Below, piece by piece: positions 1 through 9,069 of a DNA stretch of 64,000 nucleotides. The position numbers and the translations under genes are program-made. This DNA is from Undibacterium sp. YM2 (lineage in GTDB: Bacteria; Pseudomonadota; Gammaproteobacteria; Burkholderiales; Burkholderiaceae_D): contig NZ_AP018441.1 in assembly GCF_009937975.1 (NCBI RefSeq), positions 310,001 through 374,000 on the forward strand. The letters are read 5' to 3'. Below the pieces are notes generated by a model that saw only the letters and a program-made list of their open reading frames with translations, ran no database searches and was not told where the DNA came from. Numbering within the stretch: the first letter of the stretch is position 1; the number at the start of each line of letters is the position of its first letter.

Positions 1-902
1 GGCTCATCATCAAAAGCGATATCGCCATTCGGATTTGCCTCGCCATCGATTTTCAAATCCCTGAAGTTGAACAAGTTCTTGTCCATCAAATGTGAAGGTG
101 CGACGGTGGACAGGGATGCAAAGATGTTGTCGACACGCCCAGGGAATTTCTTGTCCCATTCACGCATCAAACCCTTGATTTGTTTGCGTTGCAGATTCTC
201 TTGTGAACCGCATAAATCGCAGGGGATGATGGGGAAGTTTTTGACTTCGGCATAACGCTCAGTGTCGGACTCTTTGACATAAGCCAGCGGGCGGATGACG
301 ATGTGCTTGCCATCGTCAGACTGCAGCTTGGCTGGCATGCCCTTGAGTTTGCCACCGAAGAACATATTCAGGAAAAAAGTTTCCAGGATATCGTCACGAT
401 GATGGCCAAGCGCGATCTTGGTGGCACCCAGTTCATCGGCCACGCGGTACAAAATACCGCGGCGCAGGCGTGAGCACAGCGAGCAAGTCGTCTTGCCTTC
501 CGGGATCAGGCGTTTGACTATGCTATAGGTATCCTGGTTTTCTATGTGATAGGGTATGCCCAGTTTTTCCAGATAGGCTGGCAGGATATGGTCAGGGAAG
601 TTCGGTTGCTTCTGGTCGAGGTTAACCGCGACGATATCGAAATTGATGGGCGCACGTTCACGCAAGGTCATCAGTATATCCAGCAGGGCATAACTGTCTT
701 TGCCGCCAGACAGGCACACCATGACCTTGTCGCCTTCTTCTATCATATTGAAATCACCTATTGCCTGGCCAACCAGACGGCATAAGCGCTTGTGCAGCTT
801 ATTGTTTTCGTAGGTGATTTTTTCCTGTGACTTGGCGGTAGTGGTGGCCGTGGCTTTCACTTCTGCCGGGGTGTCCATCAATGTTTCATTAAGAGCATGC
901 AT
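1..902 (-). CDS. ttcA: tRNA 2-thiocytidine synthetase TtcA (3' end cut by window)
   Basis: TtcA is a cytoplasmic Fe-S enzyme that adenylates and thiolates cytidine 32 of some tRNAs. About 300 residues are visible. The PP-loop ATP-binding motif SGGKDS lies at residues 65-70. A CxxC pair (C140, C143) and a later LCGSQ cysteine match the three cluster ligands known in the family. The reading frame runs off the left edge without a stop, and since E. coli TtcA has about 311 residues only a few C-terminal residues should be missing. The start at 902 is chosen because the neighbouring ATG at 898 is closed by a stop after six codons. It follows folB by 8 bases on the same strand, so the two are probably co-transcribed. 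Confidence 0.95.
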   Translation of the reverse strand, partial: MHALNETLMDTPAEVKATATTTAKSQEKITYENNKLHKRLCRLVGQAIGDFNMIEEGDKVMVCLSGGKDSYALLDILMTLRERAPINFDIVAVNLDQKQPNFPDHILPAYLEKLGIPYHIENQDTYSIVKRLIPEGKTTCSLCSRLRRGILYRVADELGATKIALGHHRDDILETFFLNMFFGGKLKGMPAKLQSDDGKHIVIRPLAYVKESDTERYAEVKNFPIIPCDLCGSQENLQRKQIKGLMREWDKKFPGRVDNIFASLSTVAPSHLMDKNLFNFRDLKIDGEANPNGDIAFDDE

Positions 903-910
903 GATAATGT

Positions 911-1309
911 TCAGATTTCAGTTTTGATCTTGAATACTTCTACGCCTACGCCTTCGCAATCTGGATAGACATCAGGCTTCATGGTAGAGATGCGCACGGC
1001 GCGTACTTTAGGATGTGCCAGCATGATAGTCGCGACATCATCACACAGGGTTTCCTGCAGGTGGACATGGCCTTTGGAAATGCGCTCGGCGATCGTGCAG
1101 CGCATGAAATCATAATCGACGACTTCTTCCAGCTGGTCATCCTTGGGAGTAGAAAGGGCCAATGGAATATACAGGTCTACATTGAAGAGCACACGTTGCT
1201 CGCCCTTTTTCTCGAACTCATGGACGCCGATGTTGATAGAGATTTCATAATTGCGCAAGAACAGACGGCGGCAGTCTGAGAGCTGGGGGTGATGCAGGAT
1301 GGATAACAT
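911..1309 (-). CDS. folB: Dihydroneopterin aldolase FolB
   Basis: This 132-residue protein matches dihydroneopterin aldolase, which converts 7,8-dihydroneopterin to 6-hydroxymethyl-dihydropterin and glycolaldehyde in folate synthesis. Family features seen are the stretch [20 protein letters not shown] near residues 26-45 and the C-terminal GVGVEVFK. The frame is open further upstream to 1399, but that part overlaps the preceding SDR gene. The ATG at 1309 gives the usual family length (about 120 residues) and the typical beginning. It sits 13 bases after the pteridine-reductase-like gene, so two pterin enzymes are adjacent and probably in one operon. Confidence 0.9.
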   Translation of the reverse strand: MLSILHHPQLSDCRRLFLRNYEISINIGVHEFEKKGEQRVLFNVDLYIPLALSTPKDDQLEEVVDYDFMRCTIAERISKGHVHLQETLCDDVATIMLAHPKVRAVRISTMKPDVYPDCEGVGVEVFKIKTEI

Positions 1310-1322
1310 GGTGGTCCCGGGA

Positions 1323-2117
1323 TTAAGGTGAAATAGCTTGGTTTGCAGTCGCCAGAAACATGACATCGCGCTGCAAGGGGATAAGGTGCTGGCCGCCATC
1401 GACGAGGATGGTGGTGCCGGTCATGGCAGGGCTGTCAGCCAGAAAACAGACGGTGCGGGCAATATCTTCAGGCGTGCTGGACCTGCCCAGCGGCGTGACC
1501 TGGTGTGCCTGCTGGAAATCTGCCGTAGTCTGATGGCCAGATTCCATGGTGATGCCGGGTGCAACGCCAACTACCCGCACTTTAGGGGCTAGTGCCTGCG
1601 CCAGCGTCGTTGTCGCACATTGCAGTGCCGCCTTGGACAGGGTGTAAGACAAAAAGTCGGGGTTCAGGTTGTACAGCTTTTGATCCAGCAGGTTGATGAC
1701 GCAGGTCTGTTCGCCATCTGCGGTTGCCGCATGCAGGGCTTGCGCCAGTATGATGGGCGCAGCCAGGTTGGCATGCATATGTTTGTCGAGGCTGGCGTGG
1801 CTGAAACTGTGCACATCATCTTCTGCAAACAGTGAGGCATTATTGACGATGCAATCGATCTTGCCCATGGCGGCTATTGCTGCAGGCAGCAAGGCATGCG
1901 TTGCTGTTTCATCTGCCAGGTCGGCCTGCAAGGCATGGGCACGGCGGCCCATTGCCTGAATTTCTGTCACCAGGGTCTGTGCTTCTGCTGCTGAATTGCC
2001 ATAATGGACAAGAATATCCCAGCCCTGCCGCGCCATATGCAGGGTGATATGCCGCCCTATGCGTTTGGCGGCACCTGTAATCAGTGCTGTGCGGTTTGTG
2101 TGGCTATTACTGCTCAT
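1323..2117 (-). CDS. Pteridine-reductase-like short-chain dehydrogenase (FolM/PTR1 type)
   Basis: This is a 264-residue SDR-fold NADPH oxidoreductase. The nucleotide-binding motif TGAAKRIG is at residues 14-21 and the catalytic YxxxK is Y158/K162. At the usual catalytic Ser position there is Asp145, 13 residues before the Tyr. This is the same arrangement as Asp181/Tyr194 of Leishmania PTR1, and the HYGNSAAEA segment also resembles PTR1/FolM. It therefore probably reduces dihydromonapterin, dihydrobiopterin or dihydrofolate, which fits its position directly before folB. The substrate assignment is inferred from these residues and the neighbourhood. It is divergent from the methyltransferase gene, with 56 bases between the starts. 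Confidence 0.8.
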   Translation of the reverse strand: MSSNSHTNRTALITGAAKRIGRHITLHMARQGWDILVHYGNSAAEAQTLVTEIQAMGRRAHALQADLADETATHALLPAAIAAMGKIDCIVNNASLFAEDDVHSFSHASLDKHMHANLAAPIILAQALHAATADGEQTCVINLLDQKLYNLNPDFLSYTLSKAALQCATTTLAQALAPKVRVVGVAPGITMESGHQTTADFQQAHQVTPLGRSSTPEDIARTVCFLADSPAMTGTTILVDGGQHLIPLQRDVMFLATANQAISP

Positions 2118-2173
2118 ACGTCTCTCATGGAAATTCTTGACAAGGATTACTGTGTTTTCAATACAATGCGGCT

Positions 2174-3343
2174 ATGCATAAATTATCTCTACCTGTGCCT
2201 GGCGATGATGCGCTGGCCGCTTCATCTGCCTTGCAACAACTGATTATCGACGACATCCACCAACATCAGGGCTGGATACCGTTTTCGCGCTACATGGAAC
2301 TGGCGCTGTATGCGCCTGACCTTGGCTATTACAGCGGTGGCGCCACAAAATTAGGCAAAGACGGTGATTTTACAACCGCACCGGAAATGTCGCCGCTATT
2401 TGGGGCTACCCTGGCCAGGTTGGCAAGTCAGTTATTCAGTCAAACTGTCGCCGAAGTCATGGAGTTCGGCGCAGGCACGGGCAAGCTTGCCCTGGATTTT
2501 TTGTCGGAATGTCAATTGTCTGGAATCGCGATAGAGCGCTATTTTATCGTGGAATTGTCCGGCGAACTGCGTGCACGTCAGGAAGAATTGCTGAAAGGCT
2601 TTCCACAAGTACAATGGTTGCAAAAAATGCCAGACTCTTTTTCCGGTATTGTAATAGGGAATGAGGTGCTGGATGCCATGCCTGTTGACCTGGTTATCAA
2701 GACGGCAGATGGCTGGCATGAAGTAGGCGTGGCGGTGGTCGATGAGGACCGTGCGCCAAGATTGATTTTCCGTGAACAGCCACAGACGTGTAGTTCAGAC
2801 AAGATAGCGCAAATTCCTAGTGCAGATGAATTGCCAGTCGGCTATCTGACAGAAGTCCATGCGATCGCCAGTGGTTTCATGCATAGCCTGGCATCCATGT
2901 TGCTCGCCAGCGGCAAGCCAGCAGCGGCGATACTCATAGATTATGGCTTCCCGGCGGCAGAGTATTATCACCCGCAACGGCAGCAAGGCAGCCTGATGTG
3001 CCATTACCGCCATCATGCCCACCCTGATCCTTTTTATTTGCCAGGTTTGCAGGACATCACTGCCCATGTCGATTTTACTGCCATGGCCAGGTCAGGCTTG
3101 GCAGCTGGGCTGGAGTTATTGAATTACACCAGCCAGGCCAGCTTTTTGACAGCGGCAGGCATTGCCGATGTGTTGGCGCGCACCTCACCAGAACAAGTCA
3201 TGGATTACCTGCCACAGGCCAATGCACTGCAAAAACTGGTGTCGCCAGCGGAGATGGGGGAGTTGTTCAAAGTGCTGGTCATGGGACATGGCGTGGAATT
3301 GCCAGAAAATTTATTGCGCCTGGACCGCAGTCACCGCTTATGA
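2174..3343 (+). CDS. SAM-dependent methyltransferase, MidA/NDUFAF7 family
   Basis: This 389-residue protein belongs to the family of mitochondrial NDUFAF7 (PF02636), class I SAM-dependent methyltransferases that in mitochondria methylate an arginine of a complex I subunit. Seen in the sequence are the N-terminal FSRYMELALYAPDLGYYSGG, the segment DGDFTTAPEMSPLFG, a glycine-rich SAM-binding motif VMEFGAGTGKLA and IVIGNEVLDAMPVD. These are all characteristic of the family. The bacterial substrate is not known to me. It starts 56 bases from the divergent SDR gene. Confidence 0.88.
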   Translation: MHKLSLPVPGDDALAASSALQQLIIDDIHQHQGWIPFSRYMELALYAPDLGYYSGGATKLGKDGDFTTAPEMSPLFGATLARLASQLFSQTVAEVMEFGAGTGKLALDFLSECQLSGIAIERYFIVELSGELRARQEELLKGFPQVQWLQKMPDSFSGIVIGNEVLDAMPVDLVIKTADGWHEVGVAVVDEDRAPRLIFREQPQTCSSDKIAQIPSADELPVGYLTEVHAIASGFMHSLASMLLASGKPAAAILIDYGFPAAEYYHPQRQQGSLMCHYRHHAHPDPFYLPGLQDITAHVDFTAMARSGLAAGLELLNYTSQASFLTAAGIADVLARTSPEQVMDYLPQANALQKLVSPAEMGELFKVLVMGHGVELPENLLRLDRSHRL

Positions 3344-3405
3344 TGGCTGTCGAATCAATATAAATTATAGCTAATTGCTATTTGGCAATTAAACAGGAGC
3401 AGGCT

Positions 3406-3603
3406 TTGCTACGCTGGGTACTCACCATCTTTATCGCTGTCGTGGTTTTTTCCAGCCTCTTGCCCTGGCTGGAAAAGCTGGGCATAGGTCGTTTGCCTGG
3501 CGATGTACGTTTTAAACTGTTTGGCCGCAATTTTTCCTTTCCCTTCGCTTCTACCATACTGATTTCCCTGTTTGTTCTTTTGTTGGCGCGGATATTCAAG
3601 TAA
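3406..3603 (+). CDS. Small DUF2905 membrane protein
   Basis: A protein of about 65 residues with two membrane segments (roughly residues 3-20 and 46-63) separated by the family signature LGRLPGDVRFK-like segment (here IGRLPGDVRFKLFGRNFSF). This identifies DUF2905, whose function is unknown. The chosen start is a TTG at 3406 because AGGAG lies at 3395-3399, six bases upstream, and the protein then begins MLRW as family members usually do. An alternative TTG at 3382 would add eight residues. It may be co-transcribed with the methyltransferase gene. Confidence 0.8.
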   Translation: MLRWVLTIFIAVVVFSSLLPWLEKLGIGRLPGDVRFKLFGRNFSFPFASTILISLFVLLLARIFK

Positions 3604-3796
3604 ATGCGTTAAATATGTTAAAGCCTTGCAACATTGTTGCCGCATAGGGGTAAAGTTTCCATATTAATGCGCCGTCACTTTAATATAATGAAATGATCAT
3701 GTAAGCCAATACAGGCTTAACGGGGTTTGCCGATCAAGGACGACAGGTCGGTACGCGCTGTAGCGAGATCAACAATAAATTACGCTAAAGGTTGAA

Positions 3797-5425
3797 ATGA
3801 GCGAACTCAGCGACATCAGGGCACTGCTCATCGAGCCGCATTCAGGTATGCGGGTCAGTTTGCACAATATGCTGAATCTGTGCGGTATTACCAAGATAGA
3901 GCACGGGCTTTCTGCCGGTACGGCTGTGCGTACCATACAGGCCAAGGTGTTTGACCTGATCTTGTGCGAATATGACCTGGGTGTCGGCCAGGATGGCCAG
4001 CAACTGCTGGAAGACATGCGTCACCACAAGCTGGCACCTTTATCGACCATCTTCATCATGGTGACGGCAGAGCGCTCCTATGCCAAGGTTGTCAGCGCTG
4101 CTGAACTTGCGCCTTCTGACTACCTGCTCAAACCGTTTACAGCAGACATGCTGCTGGAGCGTGTTATCCGCGCCCTGGAAAAGCGCAAGGCCTTTGTCGA
4201 CGTCTATAGCTTGATGGAACAGGGCTCCATTCCGGAAGCGATCATGGCCTGCCACCATGGTGAGCGTGATTATCCCAAATACGCGATAGATTTCATGCGC
4301 TTGCGTGCTGAATTGCATGTGATACAGGGAGAGGCGGCTGAGGCCGAAGAATTATATAAATATTTATTTGAATTAAAGGCCGTGGCCTGGGCGCGCCTGG
4401 GCCTGGCCAAGACCCTGTTCATGCAGGGTAAATACCAGGAGGCAGAAGATATCCTGAAAAATCTGGTAGCTGAAAATAATAAATATATGGACGCCTATGA
4501 CTGGCTGGCCAAGACCCATGAAATGGTGGGTGAACTGCCAGAGGCCAAGGAAGTGCTGGATGTGGCCGTCAGCGTTTCACCCCATGCCGTCAGGCGTTTG
4601 CGCAAGCTGGGCAAGATCGCCCTGGAAACCGGGGATATAGAAACGGCTGAGAATGTCCTTAAAAAAGTGGTCAGCAAGGCCAAGTTTTCTGAGTTCCGTG
4701 ATCCCGAAGATCATATGAACCTAGTCGATGCCCTGGTCAAGAAGGGGGACACCGAACAGGCCAAATCCGTCATCCGTGATCTTGAAAAGAACATGGTAGG
4801 CATGAAGAAAACTGCAGCAGTGCGGGCGATTTCTGCTGCCATGGTGCATGCCAAGACGGGGGATGCCCGCTTGAGCGAGGAGCTTGACAATGCCGTGGCG
4901 GCATCGCGTGAAGATATAGGCCTTTCGACAGATGCCAAGCTGGGCCTGGCCAAAAGCTGTCTTGAAAACAATCAGGAAGACAATGCTTCTGAAGTCATTC
5001 TTGACGTCATGAAAAACGCCAGCAATCAGCAAGTCATGAGCAAGGCCATGGGCGTGTTTGAAAGCGCAGGTAAAGGACATCTCGCCAAGGAATTGGCACA
5101 GCGCAGTCAGAAAGAAGTCATGGACCTGGTGGCCATGGGCGTGCAAAAAGCCAAACAGGGTGATTTCCGCGGTTCGGTAGAACTGATGGCAGCGGCGGCA
5201 CGCAAGTCACCCGATAATCCGCAAGTGGTCTTGAATGCAGCACTGGCTGCCCTGAAATGCCTGGAGAACATGGGCTGGGATCACGCCACCGGCGAGCTGG
5301 CGCGTAACCTCATCGAGTCGGCACGCCGACTTGATCCCATGAACCCGCGCCTGAAAGCGATACGCGGCCTGTATGATGAATTGCAAAAAAAATATGGCAT
5401 CAATGCTGCCCGCGTTGCACGATAA
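3797..5425 (+). CDS. Response-regulator receiver domain with TPR repeats
   Basis: A 542-residue cytoplasmic protein with a receiver domain (about residues 7-128) followed by tetratricopeptide-like helical repeats (about 145-530). No DNA-binding or catalytic output domain is visible, so it probably acts through protein contacts. The receiver keeps the switch Thr90 and the Lys112 of LKPF. The expected phosphoacceptor Asp at the end of strand 3 is Glu58 (ILCEYDLG), and the usual N-terminal acidic pair is reduced to one acid (LIEPH, Glu13). This suggests a permanently active or phosphorylation-independent receiver. It starts ten bases after an AAAGG. The HDOD protein follows 69 bases downstream and may be a functional partner. 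Confidence 0.88.
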   Translation: MSELSDIRALLIEPHSGMRVSLHNMLNLCGITKIEHGLSAGTAVRTIQAKVFDLILCEYDLGVGQDGQQLLEDMRHHKLAPLSTIFIMVTAERSYAKVVSAAELAPSDYLLKPFTADMLLERVIRALEKRKAFVDVYSLMEQGSIPEAIMACHHGERDYPKYAIDFMRLRAELHVIQGEAAEAEELYKYLFELKAVAWARLGLAKTLFMQGKYQEAEDILKNLVAENNKYMDAYDWLAKTHEMVGELPEAKEVLDVAVSVSPHAVRRLRKLGKIALETGDIETAENVLKKVVSKAKFSEFRDPEDHMNLVDALVKKGDTEQAKSVIRDLEKNMVGMKKTAAVRAISAAMVHAKTGDARLSEELDNAVAASREDIGLSTDAKLGLAKSCLENNQEDNASEVILDVMKNASNQQVMSKAMGVFESAGKGHLAKELAQRSQKEVMDLVAMGVQKAKQGDFRGSVELMAAAARKSPDNPQVVLNAALAALKCLENMGWDHATGELARNLIESARRLDPMNPRLKAIRGLYDELQKKYGINAARVAR

Positions 5426-5443
5426 GAAATCAACACTCTCGAC

Positions 5444-5470
5444 AAATTGCTGAAATTGCTCAAATTGTCG
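5444..5470 (+). repeat. Triple AAATTG repeat with CGACAA inverted ends
   Basis: Three AAATTG units start at 5444, 5453 and 5462 (period 9) between the receiver-TPR gene and the HDOD gene. CGACAA at 5440-5445 and TTGTCG at 5465-5470 can pair. There is no T-run, so this is unlikely to be a terminator. It may be a regulator site or just a local duplication. Confidence 0.4.
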
Positions 5471-5494
5471 GGATAGTAAATAGTTGCGGAGACC

Positions 5495-7051
5495 ATGGCT
5501 ATTCAACCTTCTGTACATCTGGATCAGCACGCCCCGGAATTGCCGCGTGACCGGCTGATCAGGCAAATCAATGAAGAAAGTAGTTTGCCGACTTTGGGTG
5601 TATCGATCACCAAGGTAGTTGAAATTACTTCGTCCAGTGAAGACCCGGTCGCGAAGCTCGCACATTTTGTGCTGGCCGATGTTGCACTGACACAGAAAAT
5701 ACTGAGGCTGTCGAATACCATCCATTACCGCACCAGTTCGGGTGCGCCCGTCACGACTATTTCACGTGCAATCTTCCTGTTGGGCTTTAACAGTATCAAG
5801 ACCAGTGCCATGGCGATGCTGCTGGTCGATTGCTTCAAGGATAAAAGCCATGCCAATAGCGTCAGGCGTGAACTGGTGCAGGCCTTGTGCGCCAGCATAG
5901 TCGGACGTGAGATGGCGGCTCGTGGGCGCTTCCAGGATGGTGAAGAGGCGGCTGTCGCTGCACTGTTCAAGAATGTAGGCAAGATCCTGGTGGCTTCTTA
6001 CGACCATACCCTGTATAGCCGCATACAAGCCATGTTGCAGACCGGGCAGACTACCTCACAGGAAGCTGCCTCCACATTGCTGGGGTGCAGCTATGAGCGC
6101 TTTGGCGAGATGGCCCTGCAAGAGTGGAAGATACCTGACACTATCGTGCAATCCCTGGTGCCTTTGCCCGGCGGTGAATTGAAGAAAGTGAATACTCGTG
6201 CTGAATGGTTGCGCCAGGTTGCCAGCTTCAGTGATGCGCTGGCATCGACCATCATGAGCTCGGGTGGTGTCAATCTCAGTGAGAAAGCCAGGCCGCTGTT
6301 ACTGAAATTTGGCAAGGCGCTGGATTTTGACCAGGCCATACTCGATGACATGCTCATCAAGGTCGAAACTGAAACCCGCCAGCTCGCCAAGAGCATGGAT
6401 ATTGCCATGGGCGATATCCACATTGGGGAAACTGATGCGAATTCAACCAATGGCCTGCCGAATGAGCTTTTGCTGAAGAACTACGAAGCTGGAGAAATCC
6501 AGAATGATGAGCGTCACCCCAGCGGCAAGCCCAAGCAGGCCCGTGATCTCTTGCTGGCCGGTGTACAGGATGTGACGCAAATGCTGGCGTCTGACAGCTT
6601 CAAACTGAATGACCTTATCCTGCTGGTACTGGAAACCTTGTATAGCAGCATGGGTTTTCGTTTTGCTGCAGTCTGCCTGCGTGACCTGCAGACTGTGCGT
6701 TATGTGGCGCGACTGGCGATAGGTGAGAATTATCAGGAAAGGCAAAGAGGTTTTGCCTTCAGCGGCAAGCCGGACCAGAACCTGTTCCATTTGGCGATGA
6801 GCAATAATGTCGATCTGATGATATCCGATGCATCGGTACCCAAGATACAAAACCTGTTGCCTGATTGGCACAAACAATTGCTGCCAGATGCACGCAGCTT
6901 CATCATCCTGCCTTTGGTGATACAGAAAAAACCACTGGGCTTGTTTTATGCCGACCGCGCCGTGAACGCGGATGAAGGTGTGCCGCCAGATGAAACAGCG
7001 CTCATCAAAACATTGAAGAGTCAATTGCTGGCCGCCATGATGCGTGGCTAA
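5495..7051 (+). CDS. HDOD domain protein with C-terminal GAF domain
   Basis: A 518-residue signalling protein. Residues about 25-225 form an HDOD domain, recognisable from the early LPTLGVSITKVVEI and LADVALTQKILRLSN segments and AIFLLGFNSIK. HDOD is an HD-like fold without the complete metal-binding HD motif. The C-terminal part (about 350-515) resembles a GAF domain, with RFAAVCLRDL, RSFIILPLVIQKKPLGLFY and a final helix. Such proteins are common in betaproteobacteria and are generally linked to stress or c-di-GMP-related signalling, but the ligand here is unknown. A GGAG precedes the ATG at 5495. It lies downstream of the receiver-TPR gene on the same strand. Confidence 0.85.
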   Translation: MAIQPSVHLDQHAPELPRDRLIRQINEESSLPTLGVSITKVVEITSSSEDPVAKLAHFVLADVALTQKILRLSNTIHYRTSSGAPVTTISRAIFLLGFNSIKTSAMAMLLVDCFKDKSHANSVRRELVQALCASIVGREMAARGRFQDGEEAAVAALFKNVGKILVASYDHTLYSRIQAMLQTGQTTSQEAASTLLGCSYERFGEMALQEWKIPDTIVQSLVPLPGGELKKVNTRAEWLRQVASFSDALASTIMSSGGVNLSEKARPLLLKFGKALDFDQAILDDMLIKVETETRQLAKSMDIAMGDIHIGETDANSTNGLPNELLLKNYEAGEIQNDERHPSGKPKQARDLLLAGVQDVTQMLASDSFKLNDLILLVLETLYSSMGFRFAAVCLRDLQTVRYVARLAIGENYQERQRGFAFSGKPDQNLFHLAMSNNVDLMISDASVPKIQNLLPDWHKQLLPDARSFIILPLVIQKKPLGLFYADRAVNADEGVPPDETALIKTLKSQLLAAMMRG

Positions 7052-7136
7052 GCACCAGAGTAAGTGCTTGTACGGACTGCAAGGATGAAACCTGCAGGTT
7101 ACAATGTCCTGTCATCATCTCAGCGGGACAAATCTC

Positions 7137-7789
7137 ATGCACTTCACTACCTGGCTTACTTTCTTCTTTGCAGCCTGCGTTATCGCAGTATCTCCTGGCT
7201 CAGGCGCTGTCTTGTCGATGTCGCATGGCCTGAATTATGGAGTCAAAAAAGCCAGTGGCACCATCATGGGCTTACAGGCAGGTTTATTGTTGATACTGGC
7301 AATTGCCGGTGCTGGCGTTGGTTCTATCCTCATGGCTTCAGAGTTTGCTTTCAGCGTTGTCAAAACTATAGGTGCGCTCTACCTGATTTATCTGGGTATC
7401 AGCCAATGGCGTGCCAAAATAGATGTCCCTGCTGCGAACGAAGCCGGTGCTGATCAAGCCAGCACTACCCAGGTGCCAGCCATGTCCAGGCGCTTCTTGA
7501 CGGGTTTCTTGACGAATGCGACCAATCCCAAGGGCATCATTTTCATGGTGGCGGTACTGCCCCAATTTATTTCTCACGATGCGCCCCTGCTGCCACAGTT
7601 GTTGATACTGGGGTGACCATGTGCGCGATTGACCTGGTCGTCATGCATGGCTATGCATTTGCCGCATCCACGATGCAGCGTTATTTCCGCGACCCCAAAT
7701 GGCTGAAGAGCCAGAACCGCTTTTTTGGCGGGATACTGATGGCGATAGGTACGGCCCTGTTCTTTGTCAAGCGTAGTCCTTCCAGTTAA
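7137..7789 (+). pseudogene. LysE/RhtB-family amino-acid exporter with one-base frameshift
   Basis: The first frame (7137-7616) encodes a LysE-type transporter. It starts MHFTTWLTFFFAACVIAVSP, then has GLQAGL, LYLIYLGISQWR and NPKGIIFMVAVLPQF. It ends at a TGA inside CTGGGGTGACC. One extra G there would give LGVTMCAIDLVVMHGYAF in the +1 frame, which continues without interruption to the TAA at 7787-7789 and ends with the expected last membrane helix. The fault is therefore a single-base loss in a G run at about 7610-7613. Both halves look well conserved, so this is either a recent mutation or a sequencing error. Intact members of the family have about 210 residues and export amino acids across the inner membrane. 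Confidence 0.85.
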
Positions 7790-7790
7790 A

Positions 7791-7827
7791 AAAATCCCGC
7801 CGGTGATTGAATTCACGGCGGGATTTT
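7791..7827. terminator. Bidirectional terminator hairpin
   Basis: A perfect 12-bp inverted repeat (AAAATCCCGCCG at 7791-7802 and CGGCGGGATTTT at 7816-7827) with A/T flanks lies between the convergent LysE-type gene and the unknown minus-strand gene ending at 7841. It can act as an intrinsic terminator in both directions. Confidence 0.9.
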
Positions 7828-7840
7828 CTTGTTCCGGTTT

Positions 7841-8644
7841 TCAAGCCAGAGGAATTTCCTGCTTCTTGGCCAGGGCATCAATATCTTGCCATATCGTCAT
7901 TTGATTCAACAGACGGGTGGCAGGGTCGAGCATGGGATTGAGGTTGAAAAAACGCTCCAGGGCTGTCTCGTCAAAACTGCTGTGCTGGGAGAAATTGATC
8001 CTGCCATATTGCTTGCGGAACGCATGCAATAAATCCGACGGCGTGTCCTTGTGCCAGGATTGCATGAGACCTCCCACCATCAAGGCAGTATCAGTGGTTT
8101 GTTCCAGCGAGCGTGGGCTGCGTGAGCTGGCGACATCACGATAATCCAGCAGGCGCGGGAAATAAAACTTCTTGATCCATGCGGCAGGTATGCCGCCTTC
8201 ACGCAAGAGTGCGCCGCTACGCCACAGCTTCCAGCTTTTTTCAGTCTCATCCCCGCTGACAAAGTGTGTGTCTGCGGCAAGCAGGCAGTCTTCGCCCAGC
8301 TCTATTTCCAGTATCACTGGCAGGCCTGCACCGGTCGCAATGTTTTCCAGCTCAGGCATTTGTGGTTTTTCGCCATGCTGGCTTTGCAGCGCGTTGACAA
8401 ATTCACCCATCACTTGCTGGTGTTCATGATGCAGATTGCTGGTGGCCTTGCAGAATGCTGCGCAGGCGGCAAAGTAAGCCATCAATTCACCGACCATGAT
8501 GCCGCGTGCGGGCTGGCTTTCTTCTTCCTGGAAGCCCTGGCGCGGCATATCTGCTGCCAGGCCCTGGCGCAGGATGGGATACAACTGGGTAGAGATACAA
8601 CCAAATTTGACGTGGCTGCCGGCGGCAAGTTTAAATTCTGACAT
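7841..8644 (-). CDS. Unrecognised 267-residue protein
   Basis: I do not recognise the family. The product is soluble in appearance, with no signal peptide and no membrane segment. It starts MSEFKLAAGSHVKFG and contains a helical N-terminal half with paired Cys residues (AYFAACAAFCKATSN) and a GAGLPVILEIELGED segment. A basic and aromatic stretch (AAWIKKFYFPRLLDYRDV) follows, and the C-terminal half is helical. Codon use looks like that of the neighbours. It starts six bases after the arsC stop, so the two are probably an operon. Contact with arsC is the only hint of function. Confidence 0.75.
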   Translation of the reverse strand: MSEFKLAAGSHVKFGCISTQLYPILRQGLAADMPRQGFQEEESQPARGIMVGELMAYFAACAAFCKATSNLHHEHQQVMGEFVNALQSQHGEKPQMPELENIATGAGLPVILEIELGEDCLLAADTHFVSGDETEKSWKLWRSGALLREGGIPAAWIKKFYFPRLLDYRDVASSRSPRSLEQTTDTALMVGGLMQSWHKDTPSDLLHAFRKQYGRINFSQHSSFDETALERFFNLNPMLDPATRLLNQMTIWQDIDALAKKQEIPLA

Positions 8645-8650
8645 GGCGGC

Positions 8651-9013
8651 TCAGGCTTTCTTGAACAGGGAGAGGACGTGTTCCGGCGGACGTCCTATGG
8701 CCGCTTTGTTCTGGTAAGTCACTATTGGTCTTTGCAGCAGGTGCGGGTGGGCAGCGATGGCTGACAAGGCTGTTGCCACATCTACAGTTGCCAGGTTCAG
8801 GTTGACATATTCAGGCTCGCTATTGCGTAGCATAACTTGCACATCGTCGGTGCCCAGAGCTGTAAGCAGACTTTGCAATTCACCAAAATTCAAAGGCGTT
8901 TTCTGGTAATCAATGACTTGCAAGGGTATTTGCGTGTCGTCCGCATACGACTGTACCAGTGCCAGGGTTTCGCGCGATTTTGAGCAACGTGGGTTGTGGT
9001 AAATCGTAATCAT
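8651..9013 (-). CDS. arsC: Glutaredoxin-type arsenate reductase ArsC
   Basis: A 120-residue thioredoxin-fold protein of the ArsC family, which reduces arsenate to arsenite with glutathione and glutaredoxin. The catalytic cysteine is Cys10 in HNPRCSKSRETL. Arginines at the expected oxyanion-binding places are present in MLRNSEPEY, LLQRPIV and AIGRPPEHV, corresponding to R60, R94 and R107 of the plasmid enzyme. No arsR or arsB is nearby, so a role in arsenic resistance is not certain. It could be a chromosomal YfgD-like relative. The unknown 267-residue gene follows at once. Confidence 0.88.
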   Translation of the reverse strand: MITIYHNPRCSKSRETLALVQSYADDTQIPLQVIDYQKTPLNFGELQSLLTALGTDDVQVMLRNSEPEYVNLNLATVDVATALSAIAAHPHLLQRPIVTYQNKAAIGRPPEHVLSLFKKA

Positions 9014-9069
9014 GTATCTATCATCATTCTATGGTCTTGCCGTGTCAACACGGCTATTTACATTTTCAT

